A stretch of DNA of 64,000 bases, from assembly GCA_025642065.1 (NCBI GenBank), contig JAODUP010000150.1, forward strand, positions 630,001 to 694,000, in the 5' to 3' direction. The stretch is from Paralvinella palmiformis (lineage: Eukaryota > Annelida > Polychaeta > Terebellida > Alvinellidae). How positions within the stretch are numbered: position 1 is the first letter of the stretch; each line of letters begins with the position of its first letter. The notes below the pieces were generated by a model. The model was given only the letters and a program-made list of their open reading frames with translations. It had not been told where the DNA came from and made no database searches. Position numbers and translations under genes: made by a program. Shown here piece by piece: positions 51,551-63,105 of this stretch.

Positions 51551-52900
51551 GCTTTATTCATTCTTCTGTAGAAGTCATATATATATATTACGGAAACCCT
51601 AGAGTTATTTTCTGGTTGCCATTTTCATAATCTGAACCTTTATTTGTAGATAATGTGGCACATACTCCGTGTTTATATTAGTCTTCCAGTTATTGTTGTA
51701 TCCATAAAAGAGGTCTTCAGAAATGTTTTTGTCTGGATACAATCAGTCAAATGTTGTTAAGTCCGGATGTTACCAAATAAGTATCATAAAGCTTTTAACT
51801 TAAATTCTTCATCACAGATTTGTTTCATGTGTCCATTTTGGGATAAAGGATGTTAGATGTTATTGCTCATCACATCTTTTTGGATCAGTTTGCTATTAAA
51901 CTGTTCTTATGGTTTACACTTTGTTCCTTTCCGTTAAAGAAGTAAAAGCGACCTGGAACAGGGAACTAAACTACCTTCACAAGCATTTTATGCCTTTTCA
52001 AAAAAACTTATAATATAGCAGAATACATTCTGATAAATATGAAATAAGTATATTTTGAGTCATTGCTGATATAAAATCTGCTATTTGGTCTGACAGAAGG
52101 TTTTTCAGTTAAATATGATCTATATATGATGTTTAGATATTTTTTAAATCTATATTTGTTAATATAATTTAGTACAACTATTACGGCTTTTAATCTTTTT
52201 ACTATAGGCAGACTCTTAGCTAACGCATTTCCATTGTCATGTTCTTTGGTTTATAGGTCAAGATTAGGTAATTGTTCACGTTAGTAGAACTTGTTTAGTA
52301 TTGAAATGGCCACATGTGTCATCTGTGCTATGGGATACAGCAACTGTATGAGTACTGAAGAGCTGATGAAATAATATCACTGTAGATATGATGTATCTAA
52401 ATATTTGATTTTATTAAACAAATGATGATTGTTTCTGTAAGTTACAGGGTTCTACGAGAACACCACATGTTAGAATTGGAAACGTATTTGACATAAATAC
52501 ATGTATTATTAATTATATCACAGTAAGATATATATGAAGTCACTATTTGACTTGATATTTTGATAGTAAACATATATTATAATTAAACACATTTCCTTCT
52601 GGCTGTAATGAAGCTAACCTGGTATAATATCATCAGTGCTGATGTTTTTATTTTGAGTTTAATTTCTTGTTACAGTTAATTAAACTACTGTTTTTGTTGT
52701 AATATATCTGATTTTTATTTTGGTGCCACCATGGTCTAACAATTAGCACAGTTGCCCACAGATCTGTAGCATCTGGTACCACTATGACCTAATAAAGGTG
52801 TTTTATATTTAAATCATTATGTTTGGAAGTCAGAAAATGATGTCAAAATATTTCTCATCTTATCTTTACAAATATCTTTGTACATTTGATAAGATTTCCA
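51551..52900. other. no gene; SINE-like fragment
   Basis: 52725-52795 (TGGTGCCACCATGGTCTAAC ... ATCTGGTACC) looks like a decayed tRNA-SINE head. Otherwise unremarkable AT-rich DNA. Confidence 0.35.
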
Positions 52901-52906
52901 AATAAA
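52901..52906 (+). terminator. possible distal AATAAA downstream of OSTM1
   Basis: First AATAAA noticed downstream on the OSTM1 strand, 2.7 kb past the stop. ATTAAA variants occur earlier (about 51256 and 51894). A very long 3' UTR would have to include the MITE at 51261-51546; which signal is used is unknown. Confidence 0.15.
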
Positions 52907-52935
52907 GATTGTTTTATCCTAATCTTTTTTTAATG

Positions 52936-53007
52936 TATAAATACAGCACGAGTTTCAAATGTCGAAGTTGGTTACATTTGTGGTGATGGTGTTTGTTATA
53001 ACACAAA
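52936..53007 (+). CDS. orphan signal-peptide exon candidate
   Basis: TATAAATA (52936) is followed 16 bp later by ATG (52959) opening MSKLVTFVVMVFVITQ, a signal-peptide-like stretch, then a possible donor A|GTTAGT at 53008. Read without splicing it stops after 17 codons. I could not find a convincing second exon; an acceptor at about 53774 would give only seven more residues. Could be chance. Confidence 0.15.
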
Positions 53008-53008
53008 G

Positions 53009-55560
53009 TTAGTATTTCAGTTTTTCAATGTAAATTAATCACATCAAAACAGTTAGTGTTAGCATAAAATTCTCATAAAATTAATACTATTTTGTGATAA
53101 ATGAAAATTGAGAAATTAAATGTGAAAAATAGATATTTTGTATGGTTTTTTTCTGATTCTAATGTAAAATTAGTGTTTACTTTTGCTAATTAATTCGCCA
53201 TAACTAGGGGTGCAGTTCTATTAGCATATTAGTAATATTTTATAAAGATTATAATATGGATATAAACTTCTATCAGCGAAGAAGACACTAATGTGCCTGG
53301 GTAGTTGACTTGAAAAGGTTAAAAGTGAACATCATCAAAATATACAACTCAGATTCTTATAGCTTTGGGATTAAGTATTGTGTAAAAGTTGGAACATGAA
53401 CAAGACAGATATACACAATACTGAGGAGACACGTTACATGGCCTTTCTGGATCAATTACTCGGGGTCTACTTTCAGTTTTATGGAATAACTAAACACCTC
53501 GAGTGTATGGATTGTGTGGGTCTTTAAACGAATGCTTGACCAAAGAAAATCACGAGCCACAGCTTATGTAACGTTAACTGCTCAAAACATCGGCTAGATA
53601 TGCTGCCATTGATCATAATATCCCCCATCTCCGAAGGCTACAGTGTTTGTGGACTAAAGCCAACAATTTATAGGTTAGTCTAAATTACACATAAACTCTA
53701 AACAAAACGAGGCTGTTTCTCTAATTTTACAATTCGTCTTCCAATGTTTGTTAACCAAATTCTGTCTGTCCAGAAATACGTAACAAGAGAGCTTAATCCA
53801 TGTACGTGATGTACTTCTGTGTGAAATTAACTTGATGAGGAGAACTCCAGACTTCTACTCGTTCTAGCAGTTTAAATGATATATCGACTAGTTTATAATG
53901 GAGTAAAGCAAGTTTAAATGGCCATATCAAGTGGATACGTATGATATATGCTGATAAATGGACCACAACACAGTATATCTAGGTATATATAGTTGATATA
54001 AATGGCCATAATATATCTGATATTATTTGTCAGAACTCACTTAACTCGCAAGTTCACATTCATTTTCTTGTTTTGGCGACGAAAGATCAGACTATCTTAA
54101 GTCAAACATATGACCTAATGGAGTACAGATACATCTTAATGAACTATTATGAAGTACTAATACATCTTACTGGGGTACTAAAACATCTTACTGGGGTACT
54201 AATACATCTTAATATCAAACGAATGGAGCTAACAGCTGTGATTGTGTGTAAACAAAAGCTAAGATATCCAATCATCAAACGAAGGAACATTGTATGATCA
54301 TCATCATCAGATATAAGTCTTGATGATGACAAATCTATCAGTCAGTCATACAGTCTTAACGAGAACAGTCATAACAATATAAACAAGAATAACAAATAAG
54401 TAGTGTCATTATCGAGATAATAACCAATATTATAATATGATCAATAATAATGATGATCGATAATAAATCAGTTTGATGACTACATTATGAGTGTGTTTAG
54501 ATACCCGACTTCATCTTGTTGGTTCTAACTGGTATGATCTAAGATAGCCAGACGTCCTGTTTTGTGACGGACTGTACGGCTTTTGAGCCGGTCATCCTCC
54601 ACCCAGGCCATCTTAAGCCGGACCTGTTTTGATATTCACATATTGTAACAGGACCCTAATTTTTTTACCAAGGTAAAAAGCTTTCTCCCGCCATTCAAGG
54701 ACTCCACATGTAATAGCTCACTACGCATAGTAGAGGAAAGTTCAAATGCAACATTCAACTTCAGTCTGGTCTAAATTACAAGGCCTACCCCCCCCCAACC
54801 GTCAGAGCCTGCCAAAGGCCCCCCGGTTAAATATTTCCATTATTAAAATGTAATAATTAAAAAGTTTGTTTTGTATTAATTTTTTTGGTGAGCTTAATTT
54901 TCAAATTCTGTTTAATACTATAATTCAAGATGTAAAGCAATGACCTGAAAGAAAACGAGACCGAGCAGTCGGTGGTGTTTATTGACCTTATATTTAGGTC
55001 AATGGTGGTGTTTGAATGGGCCGCCATGACCAAACAACGATGACTTTTGGTATTGGCTTCAAGCAAAGTTGAAGCGGCTGCACTTTGAGTTTTGAACCTA
55101 TGAATATGGGCATTTCTTGTGATGTGTGCATTATAATTTTGTGTGTGCAGACAATCTGTATTATTCCTGTCCTATTATATGCCCGTAGATCTAGTTTAGT
55201 AGGGATCAAACACCAGAGACAGAAGGTTGGTTGTCGAATAGGCTAAATATAATAATACTAAAGCTTAATTTCCCGCCAAAAAAACCCAACACTTTAACAG
55301 TTATTTTAAATGTATTCCTTATACTTACCGATGGAAAGATATTCCTTTTGTATTACTTTTACTCCCACGACTTAAGCAACCATCAACACAACAATAATTT
55401 ACCATGTTTATAAACCCGATTTGCAGTCTGCATTCCTTTTTTCCACGACCGGAAGTTGGGACCTGTTTGCCATCAAATCAGCGGCCGTGTTCGGTCTAGT
55501 TTTCTTTCAATGGTTATACAAACATGATTAATCTTGCCAATGGGACCTAGGTATGAGAAA
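53009..55560. other. no recognisable gene
   Basis: Contains three 21-bp tandem units (GGGGTACTAATACATCTTACT) at about 54150-54215, a CCGGAAGT at 55451, and unsupported short frames at 54857-55209 (minus) and 55231-55413. Confidence 0.45.
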
Positions 55561-55572
55561 TCACTTATGAGT

Positions 55573-57690
55573 TCTTCCTTGTTGGTCCACCAGTGATCGG
55601 ATTTGGCCATGTGTATAATATCCTAGCTGTGCAGCACAGCCCAAGACAACAGAAAGTACTATGGACCAGAGGTTTTTTACAGCCATTGGAGAGTACTTCT
55701 ATGTGGATGACTACTTGGTGTCATGTCAGGATTATCACTCTGGTTAAAGACGTGTGTAAGATGATGACAGCAAGGGGATATAATCTCAATAAGTGGATCT
55801 CCAAAAGTTGGAAGCTATTTAGTCAAGTGAAAGAAAGTGACAGATCAAAGGCGATATTTGAATTTGAACCTGGAGATGTTCTGTGATGAACTGAGTGTTG
55901 GGTGCGTGCTGGGCCAGAGAAAAATATCAGTTTGGGTTTAAGATAAACCCTTGATACGCAGTTTATACCAGGCGAGGTGTTTTGTGCACTATGAGCTCGA
56001 TCTTTGAAGAGAGTAATCAGATACTTTGGATGAAATGGCTGGATGATTGGGTCAAACTAGAGACATTCAGAATCCCACATTGTAGTTCCAAGGGTGTAGT
56101 ACCATGCAGTTACACCGTTTATGCGATGATTCAGATAATGCGTATGGAACGGTTAACTATTTGAGAAGTAAATCAGTAGAAGGTATGCACTTCATATGTG
56201 ATTGGAAAATCCAGACTTTCACCTTTGAAGTACTTAACCATGCCAAGACTAGAGCTATGTGCTGAATTGATGTTGAGGAATGAGTTTAGACTCTAGTTGA
56301 TGTCATTGTAATTAGTTACATCAGAAAACAGAGTCTAGATTCAAGACCTTTATAACAAACACAGTCGCTAAGATGCATAATTCCTCAGAGGTAGATCAGT
56401 GGAGGCAAGTGGCGTCGAAGTTGATGCATGTTGTTGTTGATTGTCCTAGAAGTCTAAGTGCGAACAAGTTAGTGACCAACCAGAGATGGTCATTGGGGCC
56501 AGTGTTGTTTCATAAAGAAGTTTCAGCATGGCCTACTGATCTGTGTATCAAGACAGATTTAGGAGATTATGTTGAGGTGAAGAAAGTGACAGAAGGTATG
56601 GAGAATATCATGGCTGTGAACTGAGAGTACTAGACTACCATCACTTGCATGGACATTTAAGCAAAGTACTTATTCTGGCTTTGGTTAGGGAGCAGTTCTG
56701 CATTTCTTGACCAAGTTTTCTAGTCAACAAGGTGCTACAGAGTTGTATGACCGGCAAAAGAAGAAGAATACTATCTGTGGAACAGAAAATATCTAGCTTG
56801 TATCCAGACAGAGTAGAATCCAACAGTCCACCGTTCAGTAATGTCGAAGTAGATACGTTTGGATCATTTCTAGAGAAGAGTTGGGAGAAGCCAGGAGAAT
56901 AGTTACAGCTTCCTGTTAATATGTTTGCTGATAAGAACAGTGCACATAAAAATACTGCATAATATAGACGCAGATTCATGTATAAATGCTCTAGTTAGAT
57001 TCTTGACTAAGCGCGGAATTCCAGAGTTGATGAGGTCAGATGAGATTGAAGGGAGCCCAAGCAGAATTAGAGGAGTTCCAGAAAATGCGACAAATAGGTA
57101 AGGTCTAGAAATACCTACAGAGGAATCACATAGCAGCAAGGGAGTATAACCCAGCAGGAGCATCTCGTATTGGTGGATCATGGGAGAGGATGATCAGGAC
57201 GATAAGAAAGATTCTTAGAGCAGTCATTGGTTCACAGCTTCTGGATGATGAACAATTAGAAACATTTTTCTTCGAGGCTGAATCCATAGTGAATGGAAGG
57301 CCTCTAACCAGAATTACAGATGGTCCCAGTGACCTAGAACTATTGACTACAGCTCGCTTGTTGTTTCCGAGGAAAGGTCCAGGTGTGATACATGGGAAAT
57401 TTGTAAAAGAGGATGTGTACAATAAGCGATAGAGACACGTGCAGTACCTGGCAGACATATTTTGGAACAGATGAGAAGAGAATACCTTCAGTAAAGCAGC
57501 TTGAAACTGAAGTGGGTGGAGAGAGCGAATATAGATATTGGTAATATAGTCGTGGTTAATGGATGAAATTACACCGAGGATGGAGTGGATGCCTGGACGA
57601 ATTTTGGAAACAGCCGTAGGAAGTGATGGTCTAGTGAGGTCAGCAACAGTGTAGACCAAGAAATGGTTGTGTATCAGGCTTATCACAAAG
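55573..57690 (+). pseudogene. BEL/Pao LTR-retrotransposon pol remnant
   Basis: Frames break often, but pol order is kept. RT active site FYVDD at 55697-55711 and GYNLNKWISKSWKLFSQV (55770-55825). Then the BEL-type block DQWRQVASKL ... SLSANKLVTNQRWSLGP (56397-56500). Integrase zinc-binding region YHHLHGHLSK (about 56637) and core start FSNVEVDTFG (about 56835). Conserved C-terminal WERMIRTIRKILRAVI, DDEQLETFFFEAESIVNGRP, DLYNKR-like and QYLADIFW (57180-57465). No gag or protease recognised. Confidence 0.88.
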
Positions 57691-57709
57691 ATATGTCTTG
57701 AATCGGTTA

Positions 57710-58290
57710 TACTAAAGTTTATTCTACGTGCTGAGAAGTAAACGATGTTTATACTTCATATATATGTTGCAAAGTATGCTGGTTTGTGTACTTCGAATTT
57801 GTTCAAAATCATTCCGACGGTTCATAAGTTACTATTCTTTGCCGTAAGTTTTCCCGATAATCATATAAGCTTAGTTTGTACCTGTAAGTTGAAGTAAATA
57901 CTTTTCTTATCAATATATCGTTTAGAGCTCAGTAATTGTAATTAGATTGTTTTTATTGGGTATTGCGTTGCTAATCACTTTAAGTTGTAAGCGGCAAATA
58001 CTTATTTGTGAGAATTTGTATGATCTGATAAGCCTATATGGTTAGTGTTCTCGCAATTGTGTAATTCCAGTTTCATGATATGGGTAGAGATCTGGCTAAA
58101 GGACCTGGGTAGAGATTTGGGTACAAGATCTGGGTACAGAACCTGGTTAGAGATATGGGTACAGGACCTGGATAAAGATCTGGGGAGTAGAGTTATCTCG
58201 TCAGTTGTATAATAAAGCTACAGGATAAGTTCTGTGTTTAGTTAGAGTGTGCCATTAGTTTATAATTGGGCACAATCCCTTACATTATTT
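57710..58290 (+). mobile_element. possible 3' LTR region of the BEL remnant
   Basis: Non-coding sequence directly after integrase, ending near CACAATCCCTTACA. It contains imperfect 17-18-bp units (GGGTACAGGACCTGG) at 58080-58190. No second LTR was found upstream, so boundaries are a guess. Confidence 0.3.
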
Positions 58291-58473
58291 ATTTGTAAAC
58301 ATTGGCTGACGTTTAAGTACAAAATTTAACAATTATCATCTTATTTCATATCAATCAATAACAACGATATTATGTTAGATGGATGTTACTTTGGTAGAGT
58401 AGAATGGATATGTAAGCCAATTCCAAAAGTCACAGAAAAACATTGAAATTAAAAAGAATAGAATAGAAAATTT

Positions 58474-59600
58474 TCAAATTATCAGCGAATATTGGCTACA
58501 AATTAATGCAATTGATGTGTATCTGCCATATTGTGATAATATATCTGTAATGAGTATTTGGAGAGCAAACGTTTCGTCTTCACTTTGATGCATACGAATT
58601 TCTTCTGGACGTTGATCTGTATCTGATAGATTTCTAATAATCAAGGATACATACACAATAGTCTGGCTCACACAATAATGATAATTTTGACTAGGATGAA
58701 CATAAGGAGCGCGTGAGAGTGTATCAGCCATGTACGGCAATTCTTTATCTTCATTTTGATATAAAACTGCTCCTATAGTTCATAGGAGATAGCATCAGCT
58801 GTCATGTTCAAATCTAATACACTGTTATATAGCGTTACCACTGGTCATGAGACGAGCTTCTTCTTTATCTGCCGAAATGAGTTACTCAGCCGGAGTCCTC
58901 AACTACTTAGTGTCTTGTCCAAGTAATATACGTAGAGGTTCGGGTTTGTCAGTCTCAACTTGGATACATTTCTGTGCATCTGCATACTGATGATTGATGC
59001 GACTTTGTCAGTGTCAGCTTGTGCATCAGCAGCAGCAACTTTCTTACCACGAAAATATATCTTATCATGTGAGAAAACACATTGATCATGATTGAGTGTG
59101 ATTATAGCCTTTTGTATACTCCCAAGTACAGCTCGGAGTCGTACATCATGCAGCGGGTGATTATTTACCACTATATCATTAAACAAACCCTAATACAGCT
59201 CTCACTGTTAGCAAAACAATTTAGTTCAATATCCTACTCTGTGTCAATTTTTCGGGAATCATGGAATAGTTGTGTAAAGTGTTAGGAAATGTCCTTGTTC
59301 AGGTTATCAACACTTTTCACGATTCTTATACAGATACTTGCAGAAAAAGATACTAATGACGCGCTATAAGGGGGTACATAGGTATTTTCTATGATCGGAT
59401 ATCCACGCTATTTAATTATCGAGACAATATATCCGACAGTGGCTTCATGACCGGATCTCTCAAGTTTATATGAAAATTCACGACGGGAGATGTCATTAGA
59501 CACAACTGTAGCATTAGCACCTGTGTCTGCACGGAATGAGCATTTCACTTCATTCACACATAACTGAACATCAGCAGATAGTAACAGAGTCAAAGGTTTC
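58474..59600 (-). pseudogene. Ty3/gypsy LTR-retrotransposon pol remnant
   Basis: On the minus strand in correct pol order: protease block FRADTGANATVVS (about 59535), RT end LNHDQCVFSHDKIYFRGKKV (about 59095) with TDKVASI, then the RNase H/connection end MPYMADTLSRAPY (58740-58700). Large deletions between blocks remove the RT active site. Confidence 0.82.
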
Positions 59601-59764
59601 TTCGGTAAATTGGGTGTTATCTTTATGAAATTCGTTTTTTATTGTACAAAAACAATTTGTTCTCATTGTTTCAAACTGTATGTCGTTATGTGTTTACTTG
59701 CCAATGTCCAAAACAGTGTCCCAAGTTTGACAGGTAATCAAACTGCATAACATGTCTCAAGTGT

Positions 59765-59887
59765 CTACAAACATTGCTTTTTATTGTTCAACAATTTGTA
59801 AATGAGGACAAGTTTCTCTGCTTTTTCGGTGTTGAGTCGGTTTCGTATTTTCGACTGCGAAAGTCCGAATGTTGAAAACACACGTTC
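59765..59887 (-). pseudogene. hAT-like transposase C-terminal fragment
   Basis: Minus frame VFSTFGLSQSKIRNRLNTEK followed by AEKLVLIYKLL resembles the hAT dimerisation C-terminus and the fragment at 43074-43280. It abuts the left end of the pogo-like element. Confidence 0.6.
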
Positions 59888-60617
59888 TATAATTCGCACC
59901 CGCGTATACGACGCACCTGTTTCTATGACCAATAATCCCCCCCCCCGAGTTGAAAAGCGTATAAGACGCACTAAAATCAGCAAAGTGTCAGCAATATTTA
60001 TTCAAAACCCCAAAATTCATCGTCACTCTCTTCACTGAACATCTGTTGTATCTGTTCGTGTATCATCTTGTCATCATATATGCCGTCACCTTCTTCATCC
60101 GAGTCAGATTTGTCATCCTGTTCATCCCACAATATATCATCTCATGTGCCATCAAAATCATTGCTGATAGAGCACTTCTTGAACGATTTGGTAATAATGC
60201 CAGGGTCGATTTAATCCCAGGCCGTTTTTACCCACTGTGTGACGATAGGTAACAACGGCTGCTTCAGGTTGTCTGCTGCTGTGTGTTCGTTTCTATAATG
60301 TTGTTTGAGGTAGTTTATTAGTAGTTCCCATGTGCCAACTTTGGAAGTAATTAACACATTGTTTGCTGTAATTGTTTTCCTTTGATGTGGCTTCTATTGT
60401 CATTCTTTCGATGGCCACATTTACCGTTCCATTCAATTACACATGCTCACATATTTCGATAGTGAAGACAAGTCTTTGTGATCACGTCACTAATTAGTGC
60501 ATCGGATTAAATAATCATGGCGGTTATCGCGATTAAGTTTGGCTTCGAAAGAAAACAGAGAAAACACACCTAATAAATTTGTTTATTAATGTTGAAAAAC
60601 AATATTATTGTATTTCC

Positions 60618-61575
60618 ACCTGTTTACAAAGGTGCTGCTCAGGGATCCCTTATGGGTCCTCAGTCTTCTAATGTGTTTACTAATGATATGTTATTTATAT
60701 TAGAAGATGACGTTGATGTATACAATTACGCTGATGACAACACATTTGTCTGTTCTGGCTATGATTATGAGTCCGTCAAGGATAAAATAGTACGCAATGT
60801 AAACAATGTGATTACATGGTTTGAGAGTAATAATATGATGGTTAATCCTGATAAGTTTCAATGTATTGTTTTTGGCAAAAAAGAAAATTTAGATAGTTTT
60901 AAGATAGGAAAACATGATATTGTTCCACAGAATAATATCAAGATTCTGGGGTTAAACTTAGATAGTGAATTACATTTGATACTCATACATCCAAACTTTG
61001 TCAGAAAGCAGGAAATCAAATTAATGTACTGGCTAGATTATGTAATGTACTTGATGAGCCAAGTAAGTTTTTACTTTATAATAGTTTTATCGAATGTTAT
61101 TTTAATTATTGTTCTGTTGTATGGCACTTCTCTAGTAAATGTAACACATATAAAATTGAAAAGCTTCAAGAAAAAGCACTACGATTTATTAAGTTGGACT
61201 TCAACAGTTCCTATAAATTATTATTAGAAAATTATAATAAACACCCACTATATGTTTTACGGATTAGAAAGTTTATGGAAGCTGTATATAAAATTTCACA
61301 TAACAAGTATCCGCTGTATCTAAATGCTCTGATTAAACAAAAACAAAAAATTACAAATTAATTTAAGATCTGATAATAACATATGTATCCCACAATATAA
61401 AACCGTCAAGTATGGTAAGAATTCCTTTACCTATTCTGCATCATTTTATTGGAATAAGTTGCCAAATATAATACGAAATGCCCAAAGCTTTAGTAATTTT
61501 AAGACCCTTCTTCATGATTGGGTACCATCCTGTAAATGTGGATCATGCCTACAATGTAATATTATTAATAGGTGA
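60618..61575 (+). pseudogene. 5'-truncated CR1/L2-like LINE reverse transcriptase
   Basis: Starts mid-RT at VYKGAAQGSLMGPQSSNVF. Active site YADD at 60727-60738 and thumb NNMMVNPDKFQCIVFGKKE. A frameshift near 60977 leads to KLCQKAGNQINVLARLCNVL and ECYFNYCSVVWHF. A second shift near 61340 leads to SFTYSASFYWNKLPNIIRNA and a cysteine tail WVPSCKCGSCLQC ending at TGA 61573-61575. Only two frameshifts, so it is younger than the 34-kb LINE. The peptide blocks resemble that element. Confidence 0.9.
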
Positions 61576-61653
61576 AATATTTTTATAATATCATTTTATC
61601 ATAAATATTGCATTTCTATAAAATCATATCATATGTAATGTTCATTGCACTTG

Positions 61654-62486
61654 TTATTGTTTACACTTACTTATGTCGATGTAATAGTGATTGTCACTAA
61701 TGTTATTGTTTACACTTATTTATGTCGATGTAATAGTGATTGTCACTAATGTTATTGTTTACACTTATTTATGTCGATGTAATAGTGATTGTCACTAATG
61801 TTATTGTTTACATTTATTTATGTCGATGTAATAATGATTGTCACTAATGTTATTGTTTACACTTATTTATGTCGACGTAATAGTGATTGTCACTAATGTT
61901 ATCGTTTACACTTATTTATGTCGATGTAATAGTGATTGTCACTAATGTTATTGTTTACACTTATTTATGTCGATGTAATAGTGATTGTCACTAATGTTAT
62001 TGTTTACATTTATTTATGTCGATGTAATAATGATTGTCACTAATGTTATTGTTTACACTTATTTATGTCGATGTAATAGTGATTGTCACTAATGTTATTG
62101 TTTACACTTATTTATGTCGATGTAAGAGTGATTGTCACTAATGTTATTGTTTACACTTATTTATGTCGATGTAAGAGTGATTGTCACTAATGTTATTGTT
62201 TACACTTATTTATGTCGATGTAATAGTGATTGTCACTAATGTTATTGTTTACATTTATTTATGTCGATGTAATAATGATTGTCACTAATGTTATTGTTTA
62301 CACTTATTTATGTCGATGTAATAGTGACTGTCACTAATGTTATTGTTTACACTTATTTATGTCGATGTAATAGTGATTGTCACTAATGTTATTGTTTACA
62401 CTTATTTATGTCGATGTAATAGTGACTGTCACTAATGTTATTGTTTACACTTATTTATGTCGATGTAATAGTGATTGTCACTAATG
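61654..62486 (+). repeat. 49-bp tandem array, 17 copies, in the LINE 3' UTR
   Basis: 833 bp = exactly 17 x 49. Unit begins TTATTGTTTACACTTATTTA and continues TGTCGATGTAATAGTGATTG + TCACTAATG. Units 4, 8 and 13 share the paired changes CATTT and ATAATG, units 10 and 11 share AAGAGTG, and units 14 and 16 share GACTGTC. This indicates multi-unit duplication. Confidence 0.97.
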
Positions 62487-62546
62487 TTATTGTTACGCTT
62501 TTATCGACTCTAAATAAATTTGTCTTACTCTTACTCTTACTCTTAG
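62487..62546 (+). mobile_element. LINE 3' terminus with (TCTTAC)n tail
   Basis: A partial 49-bp unit, then CTCTAAATAAATTTG and 3.8 units of TCTTAC (62523-62545). Short-tandem-repeat 3' ends instead of poly(A) are typical of CR1/L2-type LINEs. Confidence 0.85.
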
Positions 62547-62689
62547 CTAAATTGTGGCAAATATACATTCCCATTTAGTATGACTCGTATATAAGTCGCA
62601 CTAAATTTTGGTATCGATTGTGGAGTATAAAAAGTGCGTCTTATACACGAGTATATACGGTTATTATGTTTTCAATTGAAGATGTAATA

Positions 62690-63105
62690 TCATCCCATTT
62701 AAAGTCATGTACACTTGCGTATCATCGGAAAAAATCCACTAAGCTGATATCAAACTTGAGAAGTCTGCTATATAGAGATAGGCTAGAAGGCCTGAGATTC
62801 CCATCTTTGTGTTATCGTAGGAGACGAGGCAACATGCTTCAGGTGTATACGATCCTGAAGGGTATAGACAGGTTGGAATCTAACCAATTCTTCTCGCTGG
62901 CTGACATATCAAATACCAGAGGGCATAGCCTCAAGCTAGTGAAGCGCCGCTGAAGATCAAGTTTGAGGCAAAATGTATTCACTCAGAGAGTGACAAACGA
63001 CCGGAACGGGTTACCAGCGCACATAGTAGACAGTCCTACATTAAATACATTCAAGTCTCGATTAGACAAATATTGGATTAGGGAGCGTTACAACCTTTCG
63101 TGATC
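62690..63105 (+). pseudogene. C-terminal fragment of a second non-LTR retrotransposon
   Basis: Reads LLYRDRLEGLRFPSLCYRRR, RGNMLQVYTILKGID, NTRGHSLKLVKRR, one in-frame TGA (62951-62953), then FTQRVTNDRNGLPAHIVDSP and TLNTFKSRLDKYW to TGA near 63105. This pattern is the RT C-terminus of RTE/CR1-group LINEs and differs from the LINE nested upstream. Confidence 0.85.

Larger units (their letters stand above)
59888..62657 (-). mobile_element. pogo-like DNA transposon, copy 2, split by a LINE
   Basis: Left terminus TATAATTCGCACCCGCGTAT; right terminus (reversed) CGTATATACTCGTGTATAAG at 62620-62657. Internal sequence parallels copy 1 (for example CACAATAT...CATCAAAATCATTGCTGAT, encoding KKCSISNDFDG on the minus strand at about 60180). 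Sequence leaves the copy 1 pattern at about 60618 and rejoins it at about 62546, exactly bracketing a LINE. Confidence 0.8.

Noticed and set aside
55573..63105. Functional retroelement or co-opted transposase gene
   Set aside because: BEL, gypsy, hAT and both LINE segments all carry frameshifts, stops or large deletions, and no domain is open across its full length.
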